Source of the DNA: Prauserella shujinwangii
GTDB lineage: Bacteria; Actinomycetota; Actinomycetes; Mycobacteriales; Pseudonocardiaceae
Length of the DNA: 64,000 bases
NCBI RefSeq assembly: GCF_003001955.1
Contig: NZ_PVNH01000003.1
Span: forward strand, 496,001-560,000
Direction: 5' to 3'
The notes beneath the pieces were generated by a model. The model worked only from the letters and a program-made list of their open reading frames with translations, had not been told where the DNA came from and did no database searches. Shown here piece after piece: positions 16,852 through 25,986 of this stretch (position 1 is the first letter of the stretch; the number at the start of each line of letters is the position of its first letter). The position numbers and the translations under genes are program-made.

Positions 16852-17823
16852 GTGACACACCCACGCGGATCAGCAGGCAACCAAGCAGCCATGTCCGCCG
16901 CGCTGTCCGGAGCGGTGGACCTCTCCGGGCTCAAGGCGCGGGCGGAGACCGCCGGGCAGCAGCCGTCCGACGGCGCGGGCGGCGCGGCGCCGCAATCGGG
17001 TGGCGCGGTCATCGACGTCACCGAGTCGACCTTCCAGCGCGAGGTCGTGGAGCGGTCGCTGCAGACACTCGTCGTCGTGGACCTGTGGGCGGACTGGTGC
17101 GGTCCGTGCAAGCAGCTCAGCCCGGTGCTGGAGAAGCTGGCCCACGAGGCCAACGGCGCCTGGGTGCTGGCCAAGGTCGACGTCGACGCCAACCCGCGCA
17201 TCTCGCAACTGTTCGGCGTGCAGTCCATCCCCACGGTCGTCGCGATCGCGGGCGGGCAGCCGGTGACCGCGTTCTCGGGGGCGCAGCCGGAACCGCAGCT
17301 GCGGCAGTGGTTGAACGAGCTGCTCGACGCGCTGCGCGACCAGCTGCCCGGCATCCGGCAGGCCGAGGAGGCCGGTGGCGCCCCGGCAGGGGCGGAGGAC
17401 CAGGGAGAGCCGGAGGACCCGCGGTTCACCGAGGCCGAGGACGCGTTCGAGCGCGGTGACTTCGCCGAGGCGGAGGCGGCGTACCAGCGGATCCTGGACA
17501 GCGAGCCGGCCAACGAGCAGGCCAAGGCCGCGCTGGTCCAGGTGCGCTTCGCCCGGCGGGCGAGCGAGGCGGACCCGTCGGCCGTGGCGAGGGCGGACGC
17601 GGACCCGGGTGACCTGGACGCGCAGATCGCCGCCGCGGACTACGAGGTCGCGCAGGTCGACGCCGAGCGCGGGTTCGCCCGCCTGATCGACACCGTGCGC
17701 CGCACCTCGGGCGAGGACCGCGACCGGGTGCGCGGGCACCTGCTCGAGCTGTTCGAGCTGTTCGACCCGGCCGACGAGCGCGTCGTCAGGGCGCGGCGGA
17801 ACCTGGCCAGCGCGCTGTTCTGA
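16852..17823 (+). CDS. Thioredoxin-TPR co-chaperone (CnoX/YbbN-like)
   Basis: A 323-residue cytoplasmic protein. A disordered start (1-50) precedes a thioredoxin domain (about 52-160) with intact active site [11 protein letters not shown]. An acidic linker and a helical tetratricopeptide region (about 190-323) follow, with text such as [21 protein letters not shown]. This layout is that of CnoX/YbbN proteins, which hold and protect oxidised clients. Unlike E. coli CnoX it keeps both active-site Cys, so redox activity is likely. GTG start, with CAGGAT 6 nt upstream. Confidence 0.88.
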   Translation: MTHPRGSAGNQAAMSAALSGAVDLSGLKARAETAGQQPSDGAGGAAPQSGGAVIDVTESTFQREVVERSLQTLVVVDLWADWCGPCKQLSPVLEKLAHEANGAWVLAKVDVDANPRISQLFGVQSIPTVVAIAGGQPVTAFSGAQPEPQLRQWLNELLDALRDQLPGIRQAEEAGGAPAGAEDQGEPEDPRFTEAEDAFERGDFAEAEAAYQRILDSEPANEQAKAALVQVRFARRASEADPSAVARADADPGDLDAQIAAADYEVAQVDAERGFARLIDTVRRTSGEDRDRVRGHLLELFELFDPADERVVRARRNLASALF

Positions 17824-17869
17824 CTCGTGAGCGCGGAGCGTGGTTAGAACCACGTTCCGCGCTCACGAG
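17824..17869. terminator. Palindrome family A between convergent genes
   Basis: The most regular family A copy: 22-bp arms 17824-17845 and 17848-17869 with one mismatch and a 2-nt loop, starting CTCGTGAGCGCGGA and including GTGGTT/AACCAC. It begins directly after the thioredoxin stop and ends 2 bp before the convergent peptidase stop. Strong hairpin, no T-run. Confidence 0.7.
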
Positions 17870-17871
17870 CC

Positions 17872-19341
17872 TCAGCCGTACTGGCGGGTGCAGGGCTCGG
17901 AACCCTTCAGGTAGCCCACGCGCAGGGCCTCCACCCTGGCGAACCCGTTCGCCACCGGATGGCCGTTGACGTCGGCGGCGATGAGGCTGCGGGGCCGCAG
18001 CAGCTCGGCGATCGCCTCGTCCAGGTCGCCGGGGGAGAGGCGGAGCACGTTGCCGTCCCCGTCGGCCGCGCCCGCCCACGCCCCGACGAGGCACGCGGTG
18101 CGCAGCCCGGCGTTGGCGTCGTCCAGCGTCGCGCCGACGCCCTGCTGGATGCCCTGGGTGTAGCGCGAGGCCACCTCGGCGAACGCCGCGAAGTCGCCGA
18201 GGCCGCCCGCCGACTCGGTGCCCTCGAACTCGGCCTCCCGGTCCACGGGCTGCCCCAGCTGGTACAGCTCGGCCAGGTCGATGCTGACCGTGTTCGTGTC
18301 CGGGCAGTACGTCGCGGGCGGGGTGGCCGGGCCGTCCGGGCACGACCCGCCACCCGCGACGATGCGCGGGCCGTCCACGCCGGCCCCGGCGAACGCCTGG
18401 TCCAGGCTCTGCTGCACGAGCGCCATCATCTCCTCGTTGATCGGCGCGTCCCCGTCGTTGTTGTCCTCCGGGTGGAACGGCTGCTCGGTGATCCGCGCGT
18501 CGACGTCGGCCTGGTCGATCGCGGCACACCGCTCGGCGCCCCGCTCGAAGCCGAGCTGGAAGGCGTAGGTGCGATCGAAGGCGCTGCCGTGCGCCCCGTG
18601 GTCCGACGCCGACTGCCCGGCCTCGTCCCGGATGAAGAACAGGGAGGCGAGCACCTGGTTGAGCCCTTCGGACGTGGACACCACGAAGTACTCGCTGTTG
18701 TTCTCCGCCATCCACCGGAAGTACGTGCCGGTGAAGCAGTCGGCCTGCTGTTCCTTCACGATCGTCGAGGTGTTCTCGTCGATGCCCGCCTTCGGGCCGA
18801 GCCGGTACTGGATGGCGTGCCCGTACTCGTGGCCGAGCACGGTGACGATCGCCATCGGGCCGAACCGCTCGCGCAGCAGCGGGAGCAGCAGCTTCCGGTC
18901 CCACGCCACCATGTCCTCGGGCGGGCAGTAGAAGGCGTTCATCGCGGCGTCGGCGGTCGAGCCGCCGCAGACCTCGACCTTCGTGCCGTCCGGGTCGTAC
19001 GACAGGAGCCTGCCCACCGGTGCGAACCGCTGCCGGAACACCGCGGGCAGGGTCTGTGCCCAGTAGTCGGTGACATCGGCGATCGCCGCCGCCGCGAGCC
19101 GGTCCTCCGTGCTGCCGGTGATGCCCTGGATCCGGACGTCCGGCTTCGGCGCGTCCGGCCGCAGCCCGCTCTCGAAGTGCGTCACGGGCAGCCCGGCCAC
19201 GTCGCCGATCGTCAGCGGCTGCCCGTCCGTCGTGGACGAGCACGCGCCGGAGACCACCGCGACCGCCGCGAGAAGCGCTCCCAGCACCGGGAGCCGGGCA
19301 GCGTACCCCCCTGTCCGAACCATGAGGGGAACCCTACTCAC
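17872..19341 (-). CDS. Lipoprotein neutral zinc metallopeptidase
   Basis: A 489-residue secreted lipoprotein. The N-terminus has a signal peptide ending in a lipobox (VSGACSS, lipidated Cys near residue 34). The zinc site is HEYGHAIQ with a downstream Glu in EQQADCF, as in the neutral zinc metallopeptidase family (YpfJ-like). Several Cys in the mature part could form disulfides. I chose the GTG at 19341, which has GGAG 6 nt upstream; the ATG at 19323 is an alternative. Substrate unknown. It converges on the thioredoxin-TPR gene. Confidence 0.85.
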   Translation of the reverse strand: MSRVPLMVRTGGYAARLPVLGALLAAVAVVSGACSSTTDGQPLTIGDVAGLPVTHFESGLRPDAPKPDVRIQGITGSTEDRLAAAAIADVTDYWAQTLPAVFRQRFAPVGRLLSYDPDGTKVEVCGGSTADAAMNAFYCPPEDMVAWDRKLLLPLLRERFGPMAIVTVLGHEYGHAIQYRLGPKAGIDENTSTIVKEQQADCFTGTYFRWMAENNSEYFVVSTSEGLNQVLASLFFIRDEAGQSASDHGAHGSAFDRTYAFQLGFERGAERCAAIDQADVDARITEQPFHPEDNNDGDAPINEEMMALVQQSLDQAFAGAGVDGPRIVAGGGSCPDGPATPPATYCPDTNTVSIDLAELYQLGQPVDREAEFEGTESAGGLGDFAAFAEVASRYTQGIQQGVGATLDDANAGLRTACLVGAWAGAADGDGNVLRLSPGDLDEAIAELLRPRSLIAADVNGHPVANGFARVEALRVGYLKGSEPCTRQYG

Positions 19342-19478
19342 GGCGGGCTCCGCGTACGGGCGGAACCGCCGATCGGGGACCGGCGGGCGCGCGGGGGGAC
19401 GAGGTGAGGACGATCACCGGCGCGGCCCCCGTCCGGGGCGGCGCCACCGGGGTCCACCGCCCGCTATGGTCGCTGACC

Positions 19479-22046
19479 ATGAAAGCAGTCCGCCGGTTCA
19501 CCGTGCGTGCGAGCGTGCCCGAGGAGCTGTCGGGGCTCACCGCGCTCGCGACCAACCTGCGCTGGACGTGGCACCCGCCGACGCGGGACCTGTTCGCGTC
19601 CATGGACGACCCGCTGTTCCGGCGGATCCGCGACCCGCTGCGGATGCTGACGGCGGTGCCGGCCGAGCGGTTGCGGGAGCTCGCGGCGGACGAGGACTTC
19701 CTGGCGCGCACGCGGGCGGCCACCGAGGACCTCGAGCGCTACCTGACCGAGCCCCGCTGGTACCAGCGCAGGGCGGCGGAAGGGGACGGGCAGCGCTGCC
19801 CGGAGGGCGTCGCGTACTTCTCGATGGAGTTCGGCGTGCACGAGGCGCTGCCGAACTACTCCGGCGGGCTCGGCGTGCTCGCCGGTGACCACCTCAAGGC
19901 GGCCTCCGACCTGGGCGTGCCGATGATCGGGGTCGGCCCGCTCTACCGGTCCGGCTACTTCCGCCAGTCGCTCTCGCTCGACGGCTGGCAGGTCGAGCAC
20001 TACCCGGTGATCGATCCGAGCGGGCTGCCGCTGGAACTGCTCACCGAGCCCTCCGGCGAGCCCGTGCTCGTGCACGTCGCGATGCCCGGCGGCCGGGAGC
20101 TGCGGGCGCAGGTCTGGCTGGCGCGGGTCGGCCGGGTGCCGCTGCTGCTGCTGGACACCGACATCGACGGCAACGACGACGATCTGCGTGGCGTCACCGA
20201 CCGGCTTTACGGCGGCGACGCCGACCACCGCATCCGGCAGGAGATCCTCGCCGGCATCGGCGGGATGCGCGCCGTGCGCCGCTACTGCGAGCTGACCGGG
20301 CACCCGCAGCCGGAGGTGTTCCACACCAACGAGGGGCACGCCGGGTTCCTCGGGCTGGAGCGGGCGCGGGAGATCCTCGCCGCGGGCGGGCCCGGCTTCG
20401 ACGAGGTGCTGCAGGCCGTGCGCGCGGGCACCGTGTTCACCACGCACACCCCCGTCTCGGCCGGTATCGACCGGTTCCCCGTCGACCTGGTGCAGCGTTA
20501 CTTCGGTGACGGGAGGCTGCTGCCCGCCATCGACGTGCGCCGCGTGCTCGCGCTGGGAGCCGAGGACAACCCCGGCATGTTCAACATGGCCCACATGGGC
20601 CTGCGGCTCGCGCAGCGGGCCAACGGCGTCTCCGCGCTGCACGGCCGGGTGTCGCGCCGCATGTTCGCGCGGCTGTGGCCGGGGTTCGACGAGGACGAGG
20701 TGCCGGTCCGGTCGGTCACCAACGGCGTGCACGGCCCGACCTGGGTGGCCAGGGAGATGAGCGCGCTGCTCGGCGGCAGCGACGAGGAGTGGGGGCACGA
20801 CGGTCCCGGCTCCTCCGGTGGCCCGGGCTCCGGCATCGACGGCGGGGTGACCGACGAGCAGCTGTGGGACCTGCGCCGCGACCTGCGCGCCAAGCTGGTC
20901 GCCGAGGTGCGCCGCCGGGCCAGGGACGCGTGGCTGCAGCGCGGCGCCTCGGCGCTCGAGCTCGGCTGGACCGAGCGGATCTTCGACCCCGACGTGCTGA
21001 CGGTGGGTTTCGCGCGGCGGGTGCCGACGTACAAGCGGCTCACGCTGATGCTGCGCGATCCCGACCGGCTTCGGGCGCTGCTGCTCGACGACGACCACCC
21101 GATCCAGGTGGTGGTCGCGGGCAAGTCGCATCCCGCCGACGAGGGTGGCAAGGCGCTGATCCAGCAGATCGTCCGCTTCGTCGACGACCCCGCGGTGCGG
21201 CAGCGGATCGTGTTCCTGCCCGACTACGACATGTCGATGGCCCGCTACCTCTACCGGGGTTGCGACGTCTGGCTGAACAACCCGACGCGGCCGCTCGAGG
21301 CCTGCGGCACCTCCGGCATGAAGGCGGCGCTCAACGGCTGCCTCAACCTGTCGATCCGCGACGGCTGGTGGGACGAGTACTACGACGGCAGCAACGGCTG
21401 GGCGATCCCCACCGCCGACGGCGTGAGCGACCCGCTCGTGCGCGACGACCTGGAGGCCGCGGCCCTGTACGACCTGCTGGGGCAGCAGATCGCGCCGCTG
21501 TTCTACGACCGCGACCCGAACGGCGTGCCGAAGGGCTGGCTGTCGATGATCTGGCATACGCTGCGCACGCTCGGCCCGCGCGTGCAGGCCTCGCGCATGG
21601 TGCGGGAGTACGTCGAGTCGTACTACCTGCCCGCGGCCACGACGGTCGCGGACGCGACGGCGGACTCCTACGCGGGCTCGCGCTCGCTCGCCGAGTACCG
21701 CAGGCGGCTCGACACGTACTGGAGCCGGGTGCGGGTGGTGGACACCGACCTGACCGTGGACGGTGACTCGCTCGTGGTGGGCACGGAGGCGCGGGTCCGG
21801 GCGCGGATCGACCTCGCCGGGCTCGGCGAGTCCGAGGTGTCGGTGCAGGCCGTGGTCGGGCGGGTGGGCGACACCGACGACCTGCACGACGTGGTGACCG
21901 TTCCGATGGAGCCGTCCGGGCGGGGTGAGTTCACCGCCCGGCTGCGGTTGCCGCACGCGGGCGCGCTCGGCTACACCGTCCGGGTGCTGCCTCGTCACCG
22001 CCTGCTCGCGAGTCCGGCCGAGCTCGGCAAGGTGGTGCACGCGTGA
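19479..22046 (+). CDS. glgP: Alpha-glucan (glycogen) phosphorylase
   Basis: Releases glucose 1-phosphate from alpha-1,4-glucan. The 855-residue enzyme belongs to the bacterial alpha-glucan phosphorylase group with a shortened N-terminus. Motifs include YFSMEFGVHEALPNYSGGLG, HTNEGHAGF and the PLP lysine in GTSGMKAALNG. The ATG at 19479 has TATGGT 8 nt upstream, so a leaderless mRNA is likely. The end overlaps a possible GTGA start of the next gene. Neighbouring genes resemble the mycobacterial methylglucose-lipopolysaccharide locus, whose glucan chemistry makes a phosphorylase a logical companion. Confidence 0.93.
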   Translation: MKAVRRFTVRASVPEELSGLTALATNLRWTWHPPTRDLFASMDDPLFRRIRDPLRMLTAVPAERLRELAADEDFLARTRAATEDLERYLTEPRWYQRRAAEGDGQRCPEGVAYFSMEFGVHEALPNYSGGLGVLAGDHLKAASDLGVPMIGVGPLYRSGYFRQSLSLDGWQVEHYPVIDPSGLPLELLTEPSGEPVLVHVAMPGGRELRAQVWLARVGRVPLLLLDTDIDGNDDDLRGVTDRLYGGDADHRIRQEILAGIGGMRAVRRYCELTGHPQPEVFHTNEGHAGFLGLERAREILAAGGPGFDEVLQAVRAGTVFTTHTPVSAGIDRFPVDLVQRYFGDGRLLPAIDVRRVLALGAEDNPGMFNMAHMGLRLAQRANGVSALHGRVSRRMFARLWPGFDEDEVPVRSVTNGVHGPTWVAREMSALLGGSDEEWGHDGPGSSGGPGSGIDGGVTDEQLWDLRRDLRAKLVAEVRRRARDAWLQRGASALELGWTERIFDPDVLTVGFARRVPTYKRLTLMLRDPDRLRALLLDDDHPIQVVVAGKSHPADEGGKALIQQIVRFVDDPAVRQRIVFLPDYDMSMARYLYRGCDVWLNNPTRPLEACGTSGMKAALNGCLNLSIRDGWWDEYYDGSNGWAIPTADGVSDPLVRDDLEAAALYDLLGQQIAPLFYDRDPNGVPKGWLSMIWHTLRTLGPRVQASRMVREYVESYYLPAATTVADATADSYAGSRSLAEYRRRLDTYWSRVRVVDTDLTVDGDSLVVGTEARVRARIDLAGLGESEVSVQAVVGRVGDTDDLHDVVTVPMEPSGRGEFTARLRLPHAGALGYTVRVLPRHRLLASPAELGKVVHA

Positions 22047-22105
22047 GTGAACGCGGCCCCGGGGGGCGGGCACCGGCCGAGCGCCCGGGCCGGGACAATG
22101 GCCTC

Positions 22106-22930
22106 GTGAGTGCGCAGGAACGGGAGACGGTCGTACCGGAGAACCTGGACGATCTGGTGATCCACATGTCCGGGGTCGGGGTCCGGCGAGGAGGCAACAA
22201 GCTGCTCGCCGATCTCGACTGGTCCGTCGAACTGGACGAACGCTGGGTCGTCCTCGGGCCGAACGGGGCCGGCAAGACCACCCTGCTCAAGCTCGCGGCC
22301 GCGGAGCTGCACCCCACCAACGGCGCCGTGCACGTCCTCGGTGAGCGGCTCGGCCGGGTCAATGTGTTCGAGCTGCGCACCCGGATCGGCTTCACCTCGG
22401 CGGCGCTCAACGGCCGGGTGCCGCCGGAGGAGACCGTGCGTGACGTCGTCGTCAGCGCCGGGTACGCGGTGCTCGGCCGCTGGCGGGAGGAGTACGAGAC
22501 GCTCGACACCGAGCGCGCCGACGAGCTGCTCGCCGCGCTCGGCATCGGTCACCTCGCCACCCGTACCTACGGGACGCTGTCGGAGGGTGAGCGCAAGCGC
22601 ACGCTGATCGCCCGCTCGCTGATGACCGATCCGGAACTGCTGCTGCTCGACGAGCCCGCGGCCGGACTCGACCTCGGTGGCCGGGAGGACCTGGTGGCGC
22701 GGCTGTCCACGCTGGCGTTCGACCCGGACGCACCGGCCATGGTGCTGGTGACCCACCACGTCGAGGAGATCCCGCCCGGCTTCACCCACGCGCTGTTGCT
22801 CGGGGAAGGGCGTTCGGTCGCCGCCGGGCTGATCGACGACGTGCTGACCAGCGAGAACCTGTCCGCGACGTTCGGCCAGGAGCTGCTGCTGGAGCGTTCG
22901 GGCGACCGGTTCTTCGCCCGGCGCCGGTAA
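22106..22930 (+). CDS. ABC transporter-type ATPase (Rv3041c-like)
   Basis: A cytoplasmic ABC ATPase of 274 residues with no permease next to it. Walker A is GPNGAGKTTLLK, the signature is LSEGERKRTL (Glu replacing the usual second Gly) and Walker B is ELLLLDEPAAGLD. The start is ambiguous: GTG at 22043 overlaps the glgP stop (GTGA), while GTG at 22106 has GACAAT 6 nt upstream and removes a low-complexity leader; I prefer the latter. It is followed by enoyl-CoA hydratase and two methyltransferases, the order of Rv3041c to Rv3037c. Confidence 0.85.
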   Translation: MSAQERETVVPENLDDLVIHMSGVGVRRGGNKLLADLDWSVELDERWVVLGPNGAGKTTLLKLAAAELHPTNGAVHVLGERLGRVNVFELRTRIGFTSAALNGRVPPEETVRDVVVSAGYAVLGRWREEYETLDTERADELLAALGIGHLATRTYGTLSEGERKRTLIARSLMTDPELLLLDEPAAGLDLGGREDLVARLSTLAFDPDAPAMVLVTHHVEEIPPGFTHALLLGEGRSVAAGLIDDVLTSENLSATFGQELLLERSGDRFFARRR

Positions 22931-22937
22931 CCGGTTC

Positions 22938-22951
22938 TACCGGCGGGTAAC
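22938..22951. promoter_or_regulatory. Candidate operator TACCGGCGGGTAAC upstream of enoyl-CoA hydratase
   Basis: Shares 12 of 14 positions with the TACCGGCCAGTAAC element upstream of etfB and (inverted) ccr. It lies 44 bp before the hydratase start. The weakest of the three; a second CCGGTAACCGG stretch adjoins it. Shared control is inference. Confidence 0.3.
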
Positions 22952-22994
22952 CTGCCGGGACAGCGATGGCGCAGAAGACGCAGAGGAGGTAGGC

Positions 22995-23774
22995 GTGGGC
23001 GAGTTCGTACGTCTCGACGTCGAGGCGGGTGTCGGCACGATCCGGCTGGACAAGCCACCGGTCAACGCGCTGAACAACCAGGTGCAGGCCGAGCTGGGGG
23101 AGGCCGCGCGGGAGGCGACCGACCGGGACGACGTCCGTGCCGTGATCCTCTACGGCGGGGAGAAGACCTTCGCCGGTGGCGCGGACATCAAGGAGATGGC
23201 CGCGCGCTCGTACGTCGAGATGCAGCCGTTCGCGACCGCGCTGTCGGCGTCGCTGACCGCGCTGGCCGAGATCCCCAAGCCCACGGTCGCCGCGATCACC
23301 GGTTACGCCCTCGGCGGCGGGCTGGAGCTCGCGCTGACCGCCGACCGGCGCATCGCGGGTGACAACGTCAAGGTCGGCCAGCCGGAGATCCAGCTCGGCA
23401 TCATCCCCGGCGCGGGCGGCACCCAGCGGCTCGCCCGGCTCATCGGCCCGAGCAAGGCGAAGGATCTCGTCTACACCGGCCGGTTCGTGCGGGCCGACGA
23501 GGCGCTGGCGCTCGGGATCGTGGACGAGGTCGTGGCCCCCGATGACGTGTACGCCACCGCGCACCGGTGGGCCGCGCAGTTCGTGAACGGGCCCGCCGTC
23601 GCGCTGAAGGCGGCGAAGGCCGCGATCGACGGCGGCCTCGACACCGACCTGCGCAACGGGCTGCGACTGGAGACCAGTCTCTTCGTCGGGCTGTGGGCGA
23701 CCGAGGACCAGCGCACCGGCATGCAGTCGTTCATCGAGAACGGGCCGGGCAAGGCCACGTTCACCGGGCGGTGA
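22995..23774 (+). CDS. Enoyl-CoA hydratase/isomerase (EchA17-like)
   Basis: Hydrates 2-enoyl-CoA in beta-oxidation. The 259-residue crotonase-fold protein has the oxyanion-hole segment TFAGGADIKEMA and both glutamates expected for hydratase chemistry, in ALGGGLELAL and in QPEIQLGIIPGAGGTQRL. The GTG start has a strong AGAGGAGGTAG ribosome site. It is 4 bp ahead of a methyltransferase gene and sits in the Rv3041c-Rv3037c-like order, where echA17 (Rv3039c) is the counterpart. Chain-length preference cannot be told. Confidence 0.92.
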   Translation: MGEFVRLDVEAGVGTIRLDKPPVNALNNQVQAELGEAAREATDRDDVRAVILYGGEKTFAGGADIKEMAARSYVEMQPFATALSASLTALAEIPKPTVAAITGYALGGGLELALTADRRIAGDNVKVGQPEIQLGIIPGAGGTQRLARLIGPSKAKDLVYTGRFVRADEALALGIVDEVVAPDDVYATAHRWAAQFVNGPAVALKAAKAAIDGGLDTDLRNGLRLETSLFVGLWATEDQRTGMQSFIENGPGKATFTGR

Positions 23775-23778
23775 CGCG

Positions 23779-24756
23779 ATGACCGAGGTGACCGATCCCG
23801 CGCCCAACCCGCACGCCACCGAGGAGCAGGTGCGGGCCGCGTTCGCGGACCCGAAGCTCGCCAACGTGCTCTACCACGACTGGGAGGCGGGCACGTACGA
23901 CGAGAAGTGGTCGATCTCGTACGACGAGCGCTGCATCTCCTACGCCACCGACGTGTTCACCGCGGTCGCGGGTGAGCCCGCCGAGCCCTACGGGCACGCG
24001 ATGGAGCTCGGCAGCGGCACCGGCTTCTTCCTGCTCAACCTCATGCAGGGCGGGATCATCAAGAAGGGCTCGGTCACCGACCTCTCGCCCGGCATGGTGG
24101 AGGTCGCCCTGCGCAACGCCCGGCAGCTCGGACTCGACGTGGACGGGCGGGTGGCCGACGCGGAGCGGATCCCGTACCCCGACGACACGTTCGACCTCGT
24201 CGTCGGCCACGCGGTGCTGCACCACATCCCCGACGTGCCCGCCGCGTTCGGCGAGGTGCTGCGGGTGCTCAAGCCGGGCGGCCGGTTCGTCTTCGCCGGG
24301 GAACCGACGAAGATCGGCGACCACTACGCCCGCAGGCTGGGCCAGCTGACGTGGTGGCTCACCACCAACGTCACGAAGCTCCCCGCGTTGCGGGGCTGGC
24401 GCAGGCCGCAGGAGGAGCTCGACGAGTCCTCGCGTGCCGCCGCGCTGGAAGCGGTGGTCGACCTGCACACGTTCGACCCGTCCCGGTTGGAGCGCATGGC
24501 GCTGGCCGCGGGCGCGGTGGACGTGCGTGCCGTGACCGAGGAGCTCGCCGCGGCACTGGCGGGCTGGCCGATCCGGACGTTCGAGGCCGCGGTGCCGCAG
24601 GAGCGGCTGACGCTGCGCTGGCGCCTGTTCGCCTACCACCTGTGGCTGCGGCTGTCCGCTGTGGACAAGAAGCTGCTCGCGAAGGTGCTGCCGCGTGAGC
24701 TTTTCTACAACGTGATGATCACCGGTACCAAACCGCCCGCCCCCGTGGACCTGTAG
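23779..24756 (+). CDS. Class I SAM-dependent methyltransferase (Rv3038c-like)
   Basis: A 325-residue methyltransferase. The SAM-binding motif I is MELGSGTGFFLLNL near residue 77, with the acidic DLSPGMVEVA strand end and the post-motif VLHHIPDVPAAFGEVLRVLKPGG. A C-terminal domain of about 150 residues with many Trp and Arg may recognise the acceptor. It starts 4 bp after the hydratase stop and is followed 4 bp later by the next methyltransferase, so all three are one operon. Acceptor unknown; position matches Rv3038c near the mycobacterial methylglucose-lipopolysaccharide genes. Confidence 0.85.
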   Translation: MTEVTDPAPNPHATEEQVRAAFADPKLANVLYHDWEAGTYDEKWSISYDERCISYATDVFTAVAGEPAEPYGHAMELGSGTGFFLLNLMQGGIIKKGSVTDLSPGMVEVALRNARQLGLDVDGRVADAERIPYPDDTFDLVVGHAVLHHIPDVPAAFGEVLRVLKPGGRFVFAGEPTKIGDHYARRLGQLTWWLTTNVTKLPALRGWRRPQEELDESSRAAALEAVVDLHTFDPSRLERMALAAGAVDVRAVTEELAAALAGWPIRTFEAAVPQERLTLRWRLFAYHLWLRLSAVDKKLLAKVLPRELFYNVMITGTKPPAPVDL

Positions 24757-24760
24757 CACC

Positions 24761-25936
24761 TTGCCGTACGCGTTCTCGCTCGCCGACGTGGAGTTCCTGC
24801 GCTCGCCGGAGGGCGAGGACGCCCTCGCCCGGTGCGCACACCTGCCGCTGACCGACGCCAGCCGGATCGCCGATGTGGCCGCCGCCCGCCGGATGGTGGG
24901 CGAGCGGTACGCGGCGGTGCTGGAGACCGTCGTGCTGCGGCGGAAGGCCGGGGCCAAGGTCGCCCGGCCGGAGCGCTGGCTGTTCGGCGAGGACGCGCTG
25001 CAACAGGCCAGCGCCGCACCGGTGGCGGCGCACCGCGCGCGGCGGCTGGCCGGCCGGGACGTGCACGACGTCACCTGCTCGGTCGGCGCGGACCTGGTCG
25101 AGCTGGCGCGGACGGCGAGCCGCTGCGTCGGGTCCGATGTGGACGCCGTGCGGCTCGCGATGGCCAGGCACAACTGCGGAGCGGAGGGGGCCGAGCCGCT
25201 GCTGGTGCGGGCCGACGCCCTGCGGCCGGTCACCAGGGACTGCGTCGTGGTGGCCGATCCCGCGCGGCGGGACGCGGCGGGCAGGCGCACGTGGCGGCCG
25301 GCCGACTTCGTGCCCGCACTGGACGAGCTGGCACGGGTGTACGAGCACCGGGACCTGGCCGTGAAGTGCGCGCCGGGGATGGACCCCGCGGCCGTGCCGT
25401 GGGCGCGGGAGTTCGAGGTCGTTTCCCTCGACGGTCAGGTGCGCGAGGCCTGCCTGTGGAGCGCCGGGCTCGGCTCGGTGTCGCGGCGAGCCACCGTGCT
25501 GCGCTCCGACGGTACGGAGTGGACGGTCACCGACGCCGAGCCGGACGACGTGCCGGTGGCCGAGCCGGGAGAGTGGATCGTCGACCCCGACGGTGCGGTG
25601 GTGCGGGCCGGGCTGGTGCGGCAGTACGGCGCCCGGCACGGGCTGTGGCAGCTGGACGAGCGGATCGCCTACCTGACCGGCGACCGGCCGCCGCCCGGTG
25701 TGCGGGCGTTCCGGGTGCTGGAGTTCGAGGGCTACAGCGAGAAGAACCTGCGGGCGGCGCTGCGGCGGCACGGCGTCGGGCGGGTGGAGATCCTGGTGCG
25801 CGGCCTCGATGTGGATCCGAACGCGCTGCGCCGCAGGCTCAAGCCGAGCGGGCCGGCCGAGGCGAGCGTGGTGCTCACCCGCGTCGGCCGCACCGCGGTG
25901 CAGTTCCTCTGCCGCGCCGAACGCGTTCCGGCCTAG
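24761..25936 (+). CDS. THUMP-like-domain class I SAM methyltransferase (Rv3037c-like)
   Basis: A 391-residue protein starting at TTG. An N-terminal helical part (1-95) is followed by a SAM-binding fold with VTCSVGADLVELA and GSDVDAVRLAMARHN, then the diagnostic DPARRDAAGRR and a C-terminal THUMP-like region (about 325-390, ending in a YSEKNLRAALRRHGVG-containing stretch). The architecture resembles RNA methyltransferases, yet the positional counterpart Rv3037c has been discussed as a polysaccharide methyltransferase. Both readings remain open. It is 4 bp behind the previous methyltransferase. Confidence 0.8.
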   Translation: MPYAFSLADVEFLRSPEGEDALARCAHLPLTDASRIADVAAARRMVGERYAAVLETVVLRRKAGAKVARPERWLFGEDALQQASAAPVAAHRARRLAGRDVHDVTCSVGADLVELARTASRCVGSDVDAVRLAMARHNCGAEGAEPLLVRADALRPVTRDCVVVADPARRDAAGRRTWRPADFVPALDELARVYEHRDLAVKCAPGMDPAAVPWAREFEVVSLDGQVREACLWSAGLGSVSRRATVLRSDGTEWTVTDAEPDDVPVAEPGEWIVDPDGAVVRAGLVRQYGARHGLWQLDERIAYLTGDRPPPGVRAFRVLEFEGYSEKNLRAALRRHGVGRVEILVRGLDVDPNALRRRLKPSGPAEASVVLTRVGRTAVQFLCRAERVPA

Positions 25937-25986
25937 GCGGGGCACCGCGGAAGGTTTCGTTCCGGAATCGGTGCCAGGATGAACGC